Shown here piece by piece: positions 14,687 to 23,081 of a stretch of 29,523 bases of DNA. The stretch comes from Olsenella_L kribbiana (lineage in GTDB: Bacteria > Actinomycetota > Coriobacteriia > Coriobacteriales > Atopobiaceae). Numbering within the stretch: the stretch's first letter is position 1; the number at the start of each line of letters is the position of its first letter. The position numbers were made by a program, and so were the translations under genes. The notes beneath the pieces are model-generated. The model saw nothing but the letters and a program-made list of their open reading frames with translations, had not been told where the DNA came from and did not search any database. Where the stretch lies: contig NZ_JAZGJP010000021.1 in assembly GCF_036408795.1 (NCBI RefSeq), positions 1-29,523 of the forward strand. Reading direction: 5' to 3'.

Positions 14687-17662
14687 TTATTCGTCGCGCA
14701 CGCCTGAGCGTCTGGGCGGGATGTGGTGCTTCTTCTTGTACCTCTTCCAGCCATTCACAGCACCGAGCGTCAGGATGCCCGCATCGAGGGCTCCGACGGT
14801 GATAGAGATGACCGGTATGCCCGCATGCTTGATCGGGCGCACGAACGTCTTCTCCGCTGTCTCGTTGTACTGGAGGTTCGTGGCACGGGCATTGAGCCAG
14901 ACGCAGAGGATGTCCTTCGTGGCCCGCCTCAGATCCTGCTGGAAGGTTGCAGATGCAGTCTCATACACAAAGGCACCGTCGCGCATGATGCCATCCATAT
15001 AGAGGTCTCCGCCAGCCCTGAGCATCTGGTCGGCATTCATGTACGTGTGGTGGTCGGCATAGTCGGTGATGACAGCACCTTTGAAGCCCCACTCATTCCT
15101 GAGGACGCCCGTGAGGAGTGCTTCGGATCCTCCTGCCCAGACGGCACCAATCCTGTTGTACGAGCTCATCATGCCCGTCGCGCCGCCCTCTTCCACGAGG
15201 ATGCGGAACGGCTCGAGATAGAGCTCGCGCAGCGTCTGCTCCGTCATCCACTCGTAGAGGCCGTCCCTCATCGTGTCCTGGTCGTTGCAGATCAGGTGCT
15301 TCACGAAGCAGTAGGTGCCCGTATTCTTGATGCCTCTGACCTCTGCTGCCGCCATCTTTCCTGTCAGCACAGGATCTTCGGAGAGATACTCGTAGTTCCT
15401 GCCGCCGAAGGCAGAGCGGTGGAGGTTTGCGGAAGGCGCGTATATGCCATCGACCCCGATATAGGCAGCTTCTGCTCCCAGCGCCTCGCCGATCCGGCCA
15501 GCAAGCTCCGTGTTCCAGGTCTGCGCAAGCACCGTGCCGTTGCTGAAGCCGGTACCATACTTGAGCTGGTTGAAGGAGCCTACCTGCGAGGGGCCATCCA
15601 CTTCCTTGGTCTGCGGCTTTCCGATGCTTGCGACATCAGCCGTGTTGGAATACCCATGGAGCACAAGATCTTCCTGCTCGACCTGGCTCATCTGGTTCAG
15701 GAGCGACTCCCATTGGGGGTTGCCGTAGTCGAGACCTAGGGCATAGCCAAGCTCTGTCAAGGACCCATCATCCCCCAGCGCCTTCGTGCCTGAGGCGCCA
15801 TACTTCACAGCTGCATCCGTGCTCTCGATGGCAGCCTCTGCATCCTCAGCGTGATAGAGGTTCTTCTCTATCACCTTCGTTGTCATGCTCCTGTTTGCCG
15901 TCTTCTTGGGATAGGTGGCCGTGAAGCTTGCCCTGTCGAGCCAGGTCAGGGGGTATCCCGCATTGCTCCCGTCGATCGAGACGCCGTCTTCCGCCGCATC
16001 TCCCGTGAAGCGGTTCTCTACCGTGGCGCCGGTCGTGGCATCGGTCGTGAGCTCTGCCGTCCTTGGCAGCTCGACCGAGATCGTGGAGCCTTCCGTCTCA
16101 TCCGGCGTATGGGCATCATGCCTGAGCGAGATCGTGTAGGTGCCGGCATCGAGCTCGTATCCTTTGAAGCCATCCTTGTTTGCGTCATAGCAGTCATACG
16201 ATGCCATGTCCCGCGCAGCGAACGTGAGCGTCACATCGGTGCTCTCCCCAGGAACCAGGAGCTTCGTCTTTGCGAAGGCACCAAGCTCCACGGATGACTT
16301 CTGGATGCCGCCTGTGTAGTAGGGAGCGGTGTAGTAGAGCTCCACGACATCCTTGCCGGCATTCTGTCCCGTGTTCGTGACACGCACGGTGAGGGTTATC
16401 TGGCTGTCTTCGGAGATGGTGTCGCCGTCCTCGACAGAGGAGTCCACGACCTCCCAGCTGAAGTCCGTATAGGAGAGGCCGTAGCCGAAGGGGTACTGCA
16501 CGACGCCGTCGTATCCCTTGCCATATTCGTTGTCCACATCGTCCCAGAAGCCTTCTGCATCGGCTGTCTCATACCACCTGTAGCCGACATAGATGCCTTC
16601 CTGGTAGTCATAGTAGGAGACCCCATCGTAGGCAGAGATCGTACCGACGTTGCCGTTGAGCGTTCCATCTGCTGGATAGTGGCCCTTGGAGTTCGTATAG
16701 GTGCCGATGCCCCAGGTGCCGCTGTTCGGATAGCTTGCAGCGGTCGAGAGGTCGTAGGCATAGGTGTCGGAGGTCCTCCCCGAAGGGTTGACGTCACCCC
16801 AGAGAAGCTTGGGAATCGCCTTTGTGCCGACAGAGCCTGTACAGCCCACAAGCAAGCACGCATCCACGCCCGGGATGGACTCGATGGGGCCAAGCTCCAT
16901 CTCGTTCGTGGAGTTCACGAGCACGACGACCTTGTCGTAGTTCTGGCCTACATACGTCAGGAGGTCGAGCTCCTGCGTCGAGAGCTCGAGATAGCTCCTG
17001 TTCGAATCCACCGTCTCGTATCCCGTATTCGAGACCTTCGTCTGCGTGCCGGGACAGTCGATGGACTCGCCTGCGACACGGGAAATCACGACGATGGCAG
17101 CATCGGAGTAGCTCTTCGCATTGTCGAGCATGCTCTTCGTATACCAGGCACGGTTCTGAATCGATGGCTCCACGAGCTGGCAGTAGTCGTCAGCAAACGA
17201 GTTGAGCGAGCCATTGGACGAGCGCGGACGGGCACTTGCGTAGCGCTTGTACATGTCCGTGAGCTCTTCGTTGTAGGAGATGCCGTAATCCACGAGGGCA
17301 TCGAGGAGGCCTTCGGTCTTTCCGGCCACCTGCCCAGATCCTGAGCCTGATGCCACCCACTGGGTGGAGCTCCAGCCAAAGACATTGACCTTGTCCACAT
17401 CCTTCGAGAACGGCAGGACATCGTCCTTGTTCTGCAGAAGGACCGCGCCTTCTGCTTCCTCTTCCTCGGCCAGCTTCTCGTCCTGTGCCATGCGGGCGTT
17501 GTAGTCGGTGGTGCTCACATCCACATAGTCGGTGCTGACCCAGGAGTTCAGGGTCTTGCCGAACTTGGCCACCGCGACATTCGCTGCGACCGTGACGCCT
17601 ATGAGCAGGACACAACCCACCCCGCGGACAATCTTCTTCGTATGGGGTGCGAGCTTCGGCAC
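14687..17662 (-). CDS. Membrane-anchored GH3 glycosidase with swapped domain order (991 aa)
   Basis: This is a glycoside hydrolase family 3 protein, a beta-glucosidase/beta-xylosidase-type retaining enzyme; the substrate is unknown. A membrane segment lies at about residues 13-33. The GH3 C-terminal alpha/beta domain comes first (AEGAVLLQNKDDVLPF near residue 70, VNPSGRTSDTYAYDLS, YPFGYGLSYTDFSW). A fibronectin-III-like domain follows, and the TIM-barrel GH3 N-terminal domain comes last (KEVDGPSQVG, FVKHLICNDQ, GAVITDYADHH). The nucleophile is probably D867 in ITDY. Reversed domain order is known from some rumen GH3 enzymes. A second hydrophobic segment (about 948-969) and a basic tail end the protein. 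The start is GTG, chosen because AAGGAG lies 6 bases upstream. Confidence 0.9.
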   Translation of the reverse strand: MPKLAPHTKKIVRGVGCVLLIGVTVAANVAVAKFGKTLNSWVSTDYVDVSTTDYNARMAQDEKLAEEEEAEGAVLLQNKDDVLPFSKDVDKVNVFGWSSTQWVASGSGSGQVAGKTEGLLDALVDYGISYNEELTDMYKRYASARPRSSNGSLNSFADDYCQLVEPSIQNRAWYTKSMLDNAKSYSDAAIVVISRVAGESIDCPGTQTKVSNTGYETVDSNRSYLELSTQELDLLTYVGQNYDKVVVLVNSTNEMELGPIESIPGVDACLLVGCTGSVGTKAIPKLLWGDVNPSGRTSDTYAYDLSTAASYPNSGTWGIGTYTNSKGHYPADGTLNGNVGTISAYDGVSYYDYQEGIYVGYRWYETADAEGFWDDVDNEYGKGYDGVVQYPFGYGLSYTDFSWEVVDSSVEDGDTISEDSQITLTVRVTNTGQNAGKDVVELYYTAPYYTGGIQKSSVELGAFAKTKLLVPGESTDVTLTFAARDMASYDCYDANKDGFKGYELDAGTYTISLRHDAHTPDETEGSTISVELPRTAELTTDATTGATVENRFTGDAAEDGVSIDGSNAGYPLTWLDRASFTATYPKKTANRSMTTKVIEKNLYHAEDAEAAIESTDAAVKYGASGTKALGDDGSLTELGYALGLDYGNPQWESLLNQMSQVEQEDLVLHGYSNTADVASIGKPQTKEVDGPSQVGSFNQLKYGTGFSNGTVLAQTWNTELAGRIGEALGAEAAYIGVDGIYAPSANLHRSAFGGRNYEYLSEDPVLTGKMAAAEVRGIKNTGTYCFVKHLICNDQDTMRDGLYEWMTEQTLRELYLEPFRILVEEGGATGMMSSYNRIGAVWAGGSEALLTGVLRNEWGFKGAVITDYADHHTYMNADQMLRAGGDLYMDGIMRDGAFVYETASATFQQDLRRATKDILCVWLNARATNLQYNETAEKTFVRPIKHAGIPVISITVGALDAGILTLGAVNGWKRYKKKHHIPPRRSGVRDE

Positions 17663-17699
17663 GTGGGTCTCCTTCCTGCCATGGCTTCGATCATATGCT

Positions 17700-17728
17700 G
17701 CCTGAATCAGAGCCTAGACTGATTCGGC
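17700..17728 (-). terminator. Hairpin between the PRC-barrel and GH3 genes
   Basis: GAATCAG and CTGATTC, extended by GCC/GGC, pair around an 8-base loop in the 67-base gap. There is no T-run, so read-through into GH3 is possible. Confidence 0.4.
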
Positions 17729-17729
17729 C

Positions 17730-18581
17730 CTACTTGCTTGCCTTCTTGTATTCGTCCATGAAGGAGCCAAACATGGAGCCCATCTTGCCGAGCTGCTTGC
17801 CGACGGCACGGGCTGCCTCCTGGCTGGATGCACCCTTCTTGGCGGAAGGCTTCTTCTTGGGCGTGCCTGATGCCTTCTCGAACTCTTCCTTCGACTCTTC
17901 CATGGCCTTGGCAGTACGGCTGATAGCGCGTCCGAGCTCATGCGAGCCCTTGTCCACCGCCTCGGTCGCAGCCTTGCCAGCCTTTGCGGCACCTTCCTTG
18001 CTTGCCACCTTGGCCTTCGCAAAGTCCTCGCCTGCCTTGGCAGCAAGGCCGCCATTGAGTGCAAGCTCTGCTGCGGCTGGATCTACCAGCATGAAGCCCT
18101 TTTTGTAGCCGCGAAGCATAGAGACTGGAATCTCGACTGTGCCGACAAGCTTCTGGGAGAGTCCGCCATCACCTACATAGAAGGTCTGCGCTTCGCCTGT
18201 CGCTGGGTCATAGGCCACGTCGTCGATGTAGCCGAGCTCCTTGCCATCCATGGTCTTGGCATCCATGCCGCACCAGATGATGCAGGAGTCCCAATCGATG
18301 CCAAGGCGCTTGCGCGCCGCATCGTCGAAGCTCTCCTTGCCCTTCGTGGCAACGAGGCCACGCTCGCCCACCTCGAAGGCATCATAGGCAATGAAGAGGT
18401 CTGGCCTCTTCACCATGCCTGCGATATCGGGCTGCGTGATCGTGAACCCCACGACGTGCCTGCCGTCCGGCGCGAACACCGTCATGTGCACACGGCCCAG
18501 GCTCTTGAGCTTCTCCTTGCCGGAGCGCCCTTCCTTCTTGTCATAGACATGGAGCCTGTAGAGCTTGGCGACACGAAGCAT
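17730..18581 (-). CDS. PRC-barrel domain protein (283 aa)
   Basis: The start is placed at the ATG at 18581 (MLRVAKLYRLHVYD), preceded by GAGGGG at about 9 bases. The longer frame from 18620 begins inside a terminator hairpin. The first ~160 residues contain PRC-barrel-like segments with GRVHMTVFAPDGRHVVGFTI and KELGYIDDVAYDPATGEAQ. This fold often mediates protein or RNA contacts. The last ~110 residues are a Lys/Ala/Glu-rich helical tail (AKAKVASKEGAAKAGKAATE), probably coiled. No signal peptide or membrane segment is seen. The specific role is unknown; it may function with the YtxH-like neighbour. Confidence 0.75.
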   Translation of the reverse strand: MLRVAKLYRLHVYDKKEGRSGKEKLKSLGRVHMTVFAPDGRHVVGFTITQPDIAGMVKRPDLFIAYDAFEVGERGLVATKGKESFDDAARKRLGIDWDSCIIWCGMDAKTMDGKELGYIDDVAYDPATGEAQTFYVGDGGLSQKLVGTVEIPVSMLRGYKKGFMLVDPAAAELALNGGLAAKAGEDFAKAKVASKEGAAKAGKAATEAVDKGSHELGRAISRTAKAMEESKEEFEKASGTPKKKPSAKKGASSQEAARAVGKQLGKMGSMFGSFMDEYKKASK

Positions 18582-18602
18582 GCGTGGATTCCCCTCTTTC
18601 AC

Positions 18603-18633
18603 AAAAAGGGGCGCAGCCACTGGCGCGCCCCTT
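18603..18633 (-). terminator. Rho-independent terminator after the YtxH-like gene
   Basis: On the minus strand AGGGGCGC and GCGCCCCT form the stem, with GCC/GGC extending it, followed by a T-run (18607-18603). It lies 33 bases after the YtxH-like stop. Confidence 0.88.
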
Positions 18634-18665
18634 GATACGTACCCCTACTATGAGCTTGCCAAGAC

Positions 18666-19106
18666 CTACTCTTCGGCAGGCTTCGTCTCGGACTCGACAT
18701 CCACGTGCACCGGATCGGAGGCAGCTGCAGGAGCAGCAGCGGAGCTCACGGTATCTGCAACAGAGCTTGCAGCAGAGGTGACCGTGTCGGAAGCCGTGGA
18801 GACAGCGTCGTTCAGCGTGTCGCGGAGCTGGTCCATGCGCTCGCGGGCAAGATCGATCTTTGCACGGAGCTCATCGGTGTGAGCATCGACCTGCGGACGG
18901 AAGTCGTTGAGCTTGTCGGAGACGACGCGCGATCCACGCTCGTAGGAATCGACAGCGCCATCCCATGCATCATTCATTGCGTCTGCCGCCATGGCGCGGC
19001 TCTCGGCACCGGAACGGGGAGCGAGCAGAAGGCCCACGACCGCACCTACCGCAGCACCCAGCATGCTGCCGACAACAAAACCAAGACCTGCGCTCTTCTC
19101 GCTCAT
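18666..19106 (-). CDS. YtxH-like membrane/stress protein (146 aa)
   Basis: The start is the ATG at 19106, which has AAGGA 6 bases upstream; a longer frame reaches 19466 but lacks such a site. The N-terminus has a glycine-rich membrane segment (about residues 8-28, GFVVGSMLGAAVGAVVGLLL) ending in APRSG, the YtxH pattern. An amphipathic helical region follows (KLNDFRPQVDAHTDELRAKI and onward) that resembles apolipoprotein-like or LEA-like helices. The tail is Ala/Ser-rich. The function of YtxH proteins is poorly known, with a suggested role in stress or envelope physiology. Confidence 0.82.
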   Translation of the reverse strand: MSEKSAGLGFVVGSMLGAAVGAVVGLLLAPRSGAESRAMAADAMNDAWDGAVDSYERGSRVVSDKLNDFRPQVDAHTDELRAKIDLARERMDQLRDTLNDAVSTASDTVTSAASSVADTVSSAAAPAAASDPVHVDVESETKPAEE

Positions 19107-19187
19107 GTCAAATCCTTTCCATGCAGGTGCGCACTCCATGCGCAGACATTCCAAAGCCGCGCGGCATACTGCCGCCCTGTCTGGCAG

Positions 19188-19193
19188 ATTATA
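19188..19193 (-). promoter_or_regulatory. Possible -10 element for the YtxH-like gene
   Basis: A perfect TATAAT on the minus strand lies about 82 bases upstream of the ATG. No clear -35 is visible at 16-18 bases. Confidence 0.4.
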
Positions 19194-19391
19194 CCCATCC
19201 TTATCATAGCTAAGCGAGGCGAACCCTGCCAGAAGGATGCAGAAGAAGCCAAGCGGCGCAGGAGCGCTCTGAGAGCTGCCTATTCCCCTGCCAAAACTCC
19301 CTGCCCTGGGCAGGCATGCTGTGAGGATGCAGACAGGACATCTCTGCTGGCGCATCAGTTGACTGCCCTGTGGGAAGGCATATCCAGAAGA

Positions 19392-19430
19392 ATCCCCGAC
19401 AGAGGGGCTGAAGCCACCTCTGCCGGGGAT
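19392..19430 (-). terminator. Terminator hairpin after the CphA-like gene
   Basis: ATCCCCGGCAGAGG and CCTCTGTCGGGGAT form a 14-pair stem (one G-T), followed by TCTTCT on the minus strand. The rest of 19107-19475 shows no gene. Confidence 0.7.
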
Positions 19431-19475
19431 GGATGTCTTCTTGCGGGATGCCTGAGGCCCGCCCAAGCAAGACGC

Positions 19476-20114
19476 CTAATCCAGGACTTCCCTGCCCTCG
19501 GCCCACTGGTCGACCATATCGTCCGGAACGACGGTCCAGGGCTCGCGCTCGGCGCGCTCCTTCGCAAGGCGCTTTGCCTCTGCACGCTCCTGCTGCTCCG
19601 CGACCGTACGGTCGAAGGCGGCTCGCTCCTTCTCTTCCTTGTCCACGCGTTTCACCATGCCGACAAGGCCCTGGACGATTGCATCGATATCGGGCTCAGG
19701 GAAGCCGCCGCCTGAGAAGGCCCACTGGAGGATCCAGGCAGCAGAGGAAAGAGCTCCCACGCAGAGCACGTCATCCGGACAGACGAGCTGCACATGGTAG
19801 GTACGGGCAACGCCTTCCACAGCCTTTGTGCGCCCATAGCTGATATCGTCGCCGAGGTTCGTCCTGGCCATGAGCTCGACAGCTACATGCTCGAGAAGGT
19901 GCGCGACTTCGGTTCCGCCCATAACATCGCGGAAGGTCTTGCCGCCGTCGCCCACGCAGGTATGGCTTGCAATCTGCGGCATGAGGCGCCAGACCCTCGT
20001 CGTGGCATCCAGGTCCTCGTTTGTCATTTCCGGATAGCCATCGCCTATGCGCACACGGGCCGTCAGGAACTCCGGTCCGATCGAGATCTTCTGGAACTCT
20101 ATGATGTTGGACAC
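19476..20114 (-). CDS. Stand-alone cyanophycin-synthetase N-terminal-like protein (212 aa)
   Basis: Residues about 35-150 resemble the N-terminal domain of cyanophycin synthetase. The block HLLEHVAVELMAR (72-84) followed by DDISYGRTKAV corresponds to the HVVEHVALEL...SFGKTR block of that family. No ATP-grasp or Mur-ligase domain follows; the protein ends in a Glu/Arg-rich helix (about 155-200) and a short tail. It therefore cannot make cyanophycin alone. It precedes a CorC/HlyC protein gene at 18 bases on the other side (20133), so the two are co-transcribed with CorC first. The assignment is by motif memory and of moderate certainty. Confidence 0.6.
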   Translation of the reverse strand: MSNIIEFQKISIGPEFLTARVRIGDGYPEMTNEDLDATTRVWRLMPQIASHTCVGDGGKTFRDVMGGTEVAHLLEHVAVELMARTNLGDDISYGRTKAVEGVARTYHVQLVCPDDVLCVGALSSAAWILQWAFSGGGFPEPDIDAIVQGLVGMVKRVDKEEKERAAFDRTVAEQQERAEAKRLAKERAEREPWTVVPDDMVDQWAEGREVLD

Positions 20115-20132
20115 AGCGAAACCTCCTGCACC

Positions 20133-21491
20133 TTAGTCCTCTTCGTGGTCCTTCGGCTGCTTCTTCTCCTCTTCGGAGGGTGCCTCTTCAGGCTCTTCCT
20201 CCTTGGCAGGCTCGGGCGCCGTGACACGCAGCAGGGCGATTCTCCTTCCGCGCATGGACTGCACGCGGAACGTATACCCATCCTTCGTGTAGACGTCACC
20301 CGGCGAGGGCAGCTGGTCGGCAAGCTCCAGGATGAATCCAGCCACGGTCTCGTATTCCTCGTTGTCAGGGATAGGCCAGCCGAGGTCTGCTGCATCGTCC
20401 ACCGAGAAGCGGCCATCGACAAGCCATTCGCGATCGGAGAGCTTCGTCAGGTACTTGTTATCGGGGTCGAACTCATCCTCGATCTCTCCGACAATCTCCT
20501 CGACGATGTCTTCGATCGTTATGACGCCAGCCGTTCCGCCATACTCGTCGACGACGATGACCATCTGGTCATGGGAGGACTGCATCTCCTGGAGAAGCGG
20601 GATGATGTCCTTCGTGTCAGGCACGAAGTCGGCGTCACGCATGAACTTCGAGATGCTCTCGTCCTTGTTCTCGCCGTCCATGAGGGGACTGATGATGTCC
20701 TTGATGTGGGCGATGCCGACGATGCGGTCCACGTCCTCATGGTAGATGGGGATGCGGGAGTATCCCGTGCGGCGCATGACCTGAAGGACCTGCCCCATGG
20801 TCGAGGTGTCCTCCATAGCGGTCATATCGACACGAGGGACCATGACCTCACGGGCAATGGCGTCGCCGAGGTCGAAGATCTCATGGATCATCGACTTCTC
20901 GGAATCGGAGAGGTCGTCTGCATCGGACACCATGTACTTGATCTCGTCTTCGGAGACGTTGTTGCGGTCTTCTGCCGACTTCACGCCCAGAAGATGTGCC
21001 AGGCCATTCGCGCTTGCCGACGTGAGCCACACGAGCGGCTTCACGATCGTGGAGAAGGTCCTGAGAGGGCCGGCGACCTTCTTTGCCATTTTCTCGGCGT
21101 CTGCCATAGCGATGCGCTTGGGGACAAGCTCGCCCACGACAATCGAAAAGTAGGAGACGATGAGCGTGATGATGATGGGAGCCAGGACAGAGGCGGTCGC
21201 TGCGCTCATGCCGAGCGATACCATCCATGCTGCAAGCGGCTCAGAGAGGCTCGTGGCAGCAAATGCCGAACTCGCAAATCCCACCAGCGTGATCGCGACC
21301 TGAATGGCCGCAAGGAAGGCTGTGGGGTCCTCTGTCATCTGGGCAGCAAGTGCCGCACGCCTGTCCCCCTCCTCCGCCTCATGGTCGAGCATGACCTTCT
21401 TGGCAGTGGAGAGTGCCATCTCCGACATCGAGAAATAGCCGTTAACGATAGTCAGAAGTATCGTGACGACGATGCTAATTGCTATGTCCAT
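20133..21491 (-). CDS. CNNM/CBS/CorC_HlyC-domain membrane transporter-like protein (452 aa)
   Basis: This is a hemolysin-C/CorC family protein, possibly a magnesium or cobalt transporter or efflux regulator. A CNNM membrane domain (about residues 1-190) has hydrophobic segments and the motif GELVPKRIAM. A CBS pair (about 205-330) begins at VMVPRVDMTAME and contains GYSRIPIYHEDVDRIVGI. A CorC_HlyC domain (about 345-425) follows, with EYETVAGFILELADQLPSPG. The acidic loop VVDEYGGTAGVITIEDIVEEIVGEI is highly typical. The C-terminus is a Glu/Pro-rich tail. It is co-transcribed with the CphA-like gene 18 bases downstream. No M-box-like leader was recognised upstream. Confidence 0.92.
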   Translation of the reverse strand: MDIAISIVVTILLTIVNGYFSMSEMALSTAKKVMLDHEAEEGDRRAALAAQMTEDPTAFLAAIQVAITLVGFASSAFAATSLSEPLAAWMVSLGMSAATASVLAPIIITLIVSYFSIVVGELVPKRIAMADAEKMAKKVAGPLRTFSTIVKPLVWLTSASANGLAHLLGVKSAEDRNNVSEDEIKYMVSDADDLSDSEKSMIHEIFDLGDAIAREVMVPRVDMTAMEDTSTMGQVLQVMRRTGYSRIPIYHEDVDRIVGIAHIKDIISPLMDGENKDESISKFMRDADFVPDTKDIIPLLQEMQSSHDQMVIVVDEYGGTAGVITIEDIVEEIVGEIEDEFDPDNKYLTKLSDREWLVDGRFSVDDAADLGWPIPDNEEYETVAGFILELADQLPSPGDVYTKDGYTFRVQSMRGRRIALLRVTAPEPAKEEEPEEAPSEEEKKQPKDHEED

Positions 21492-22038
21492 GCGCGTAGG
21501 CGCTTGCCTCCCGGATACGTGCGAATCTTAAAGCCCAATTCTACCAAAACGTACTGTCCTGTTCTGGCGGAGCCCACCAGCAGCGTAAGACCATCCTGGC
21601 GGGCTACCGAGAAATCCTGCATGCATACTTCGTTTCTACCCAAGAAACAGCTGTACTGCCGTATTTCCGCCTCACCAGAGACCCGTCAGACGAGAAGATG
21701 CAGCCAGCCTCACACAGAGCCCTCTATCCGCCCTGTGGCAGGCAGCGGAGAGGAAGACACCTGCCCGCCGCGGCTTGCTCTCCTGAAACTGATTGAGTCT
21801 CACGTTTGAATATCATCTTTGGATCACATAAGATGCAGAGATGATACTCATGCTGCCTGCCCAGCCGCCCTTCAGGCGTAGGACCGAAAGATCAGCACAG
21901 AATCGATCCATTCCTTTGCCAATAACATAGCCAGTCTCATCAGAGTGCAGGTCCATGCAGCCTTCAGGACCCGTGCCGATATTTGCCTGCTGTCCGCACG
22001 GTCTCATCCTGCTCAGGCCCCGCGTCTTCAGCCCTGTA
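21492..22038. other. Gene-poor region upstream of the CorC-like gene
   Basis: I see no convincing gene. The stretch contains one diverged palindrome (21797-21850, separate entry) and otherwise featureless DNA. A 64-codon minus-strand frame (21813-22007) runs into the palindrome and looks accidental. Confidence 0.5.
21797..21850. repeat. Diverged copy of the TTTGACTATCAT palindrome
   Basis: It begins with GTCTCACGTTTGA, shared with the copies at 22045 and 22720. Imperfect 15-base arms (21807-21821 and 21836-21850, 13 pairs) follow. Confidence 0.65.
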
Positions 22039-22099
22039 TTTGGGTCTCACGTTTGACTATCATTTTTGAGTATCATGAGACTCAAAAATGATAGTCAAA
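22039..22099. repeat. Long perfect palindrome, copy 1 (20-bp arms)
   Basis: TTTGGGTCTCACG leads into perfect 20-base arms (22052-22071 and 22080-22099) around ATCATGAG. The right arm contains the ATG and first codons of the truncated ATP-binding protein frame at 22088. Confidence 0.85.
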
Positions 22100-22474
22100 A
22101 TTCTGAAGGAGCTCCATCTCACCGAGGGCAGAAATACCGGCATCCACAAGATGCTGCAGTCCCTCGCAGAAAACGGATCTCCTGAGCCTCTGCTCGAGAC
22201 CGATGAAGACAGGATCTATTTCCTGACGACGATCTATAAGCGCAACCTTGCAGAACGGCAAGATGCCCCTTCGCCACGCTCGCAGGCAATCGCAGAGCGT
22301 CGGGAGAGGCTGCTTGTCTATCTGTCAGAGCATCCCGCATCATCTCTCGCCGAAGCCAGCGTCAGTCTGGGTGTCAGCAGGGCAACGACGAACCGTGACA
22401 TGTCCGAGCTGCGTGCACAGGGGCGTATCCGCCATGAAGGTGCATCCAGGACAGGAAGATGGATCGTTCTTTGA
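22088..22474 (+). pseudogene. C-terminal fragment of an ATP-binding/winged-helix protein (AlbA_2/RecG-C-like family)
   Basis: The 128-residue frame reads VKILKELHLTEGRNTGIHKM then ENGSPEPLLETDEDRIYF, the C-terminal block of the Schlafen/AlbA_2-type ATP-binding transcriptional regulators (HATPase_c_4/RecG C-like). A winged-helix domain (about residues 68-128, SLAEASVSLGVSRATTNRDM) follows. The normal ~300 N-terminal residues are absent. The frame now begins inside the right arm of a palindrome, so MIV is repeat-derived. No ribosome site is visible at a useful distance. It is probably a deletion remnant, although the intact winged-helix domain could still be made. Confidence 0.75.
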
Positions 22475-22502
22475 TTCTCTCGGCTATCTGTCAACGGCAT
22501 GT

Positions 22503-22538
22503 TTTGGGTCTCATCTTCAGGCATCGCTTTGCGATGCC
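22503..22538. repeat. TTTGGGTCTCA copy with a short hairpin
   Basis: TTTGGGTCTCA at 22503-22513 repeats the lead-in of the palindromes. GGCATCGC/GCGATGCC (22520-22527 and 22531-22538) form a perfect 8-base stem right after it. Confidence 0.55.
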
Positions 22539-22713
22539 CTGGGTGCCAGAATGAGGCTCAACATGGGTCTGGATGCTCATGCGTCGGCATCCGCAGTGCG
22601 CTGCAGCCAGACGGACGGCCATCCACGATACGAGCGCTGAGCTGGGGGATACGCAGCCAGCCCAGTGTCTCCCCAGCTGGATGCAGCCTTGAGCCTGCAT
22701 CTTCGATTCTGTG

Positions 22714-22774
22714 TTTGGGTCTCACGTTTGACTATCATTTTTGAGTATCATGAGATTCAAAAATGATAGTCAGA
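22714..22774. repeat. Long palindrome, copy 2
   Basis: TTTGGGTCTCACG and the left arm (22727-22746) are identical to copy 1. The right arm (22755-22774) differs at two positions. It lies 675 bases from copy 1 in the same orientation. Confidence 0.85.
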
Positions 22775-22996
22775 CCTCTCGTACGCGAGCTCTGCTTCCA
22801 CCTCTTGTCATGCCCTGCCCTATGGACAGACCCCGGGCTCTTCGCCCCCTGCCGCTATCCTGCATGATGCCCAAGCCAGCCGGATGGGGGCAGATGGTCC
22901 AGCACAGCTCCAGGCATCCCACAAGATTTCCTTCTGGCGGCACGGCCGGGAGCCTGCACCACACATCCATCCCACCCTTTTCGGTCCGACAGAGAT

Positions 22997-23022
22997 GGAG
23001 CCGGGACAAAAGTCCCGGCTCC
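22997..23022 (-). terminator. Hairpin after the flavodiiron protein gene
   Basis: GGAGCCGGGAC and GTCCCGGCTCC form an 11-pair perfect stem with a TTTT loop, 60 bases past the stop. No T-run follows on the minus strand. Confidence 0.6.
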
Positions 23023-23081
23023 ATTGGCAGCAGGCGCATCTGGCATGCAGTACTACTTTGCCTCCTTCTTGATGGGAAGCC

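Larger units (their letters stand above)
22475..22996. other. Region between the ATP-binding remnant and the flavodiiron gene
   Basis: Apart from the repeats at 22503-22538 and 22714-22774, no gene or regulatory structure is recognised. Confidence 0.5.

Noticed and set aside
19794..21809. A 671-codon plus-strand frame opposite the CorC-like gene
   Set aside because: It is antisense to a gene with complete CNNM, CBS and CorC domains and has no ribosome site.
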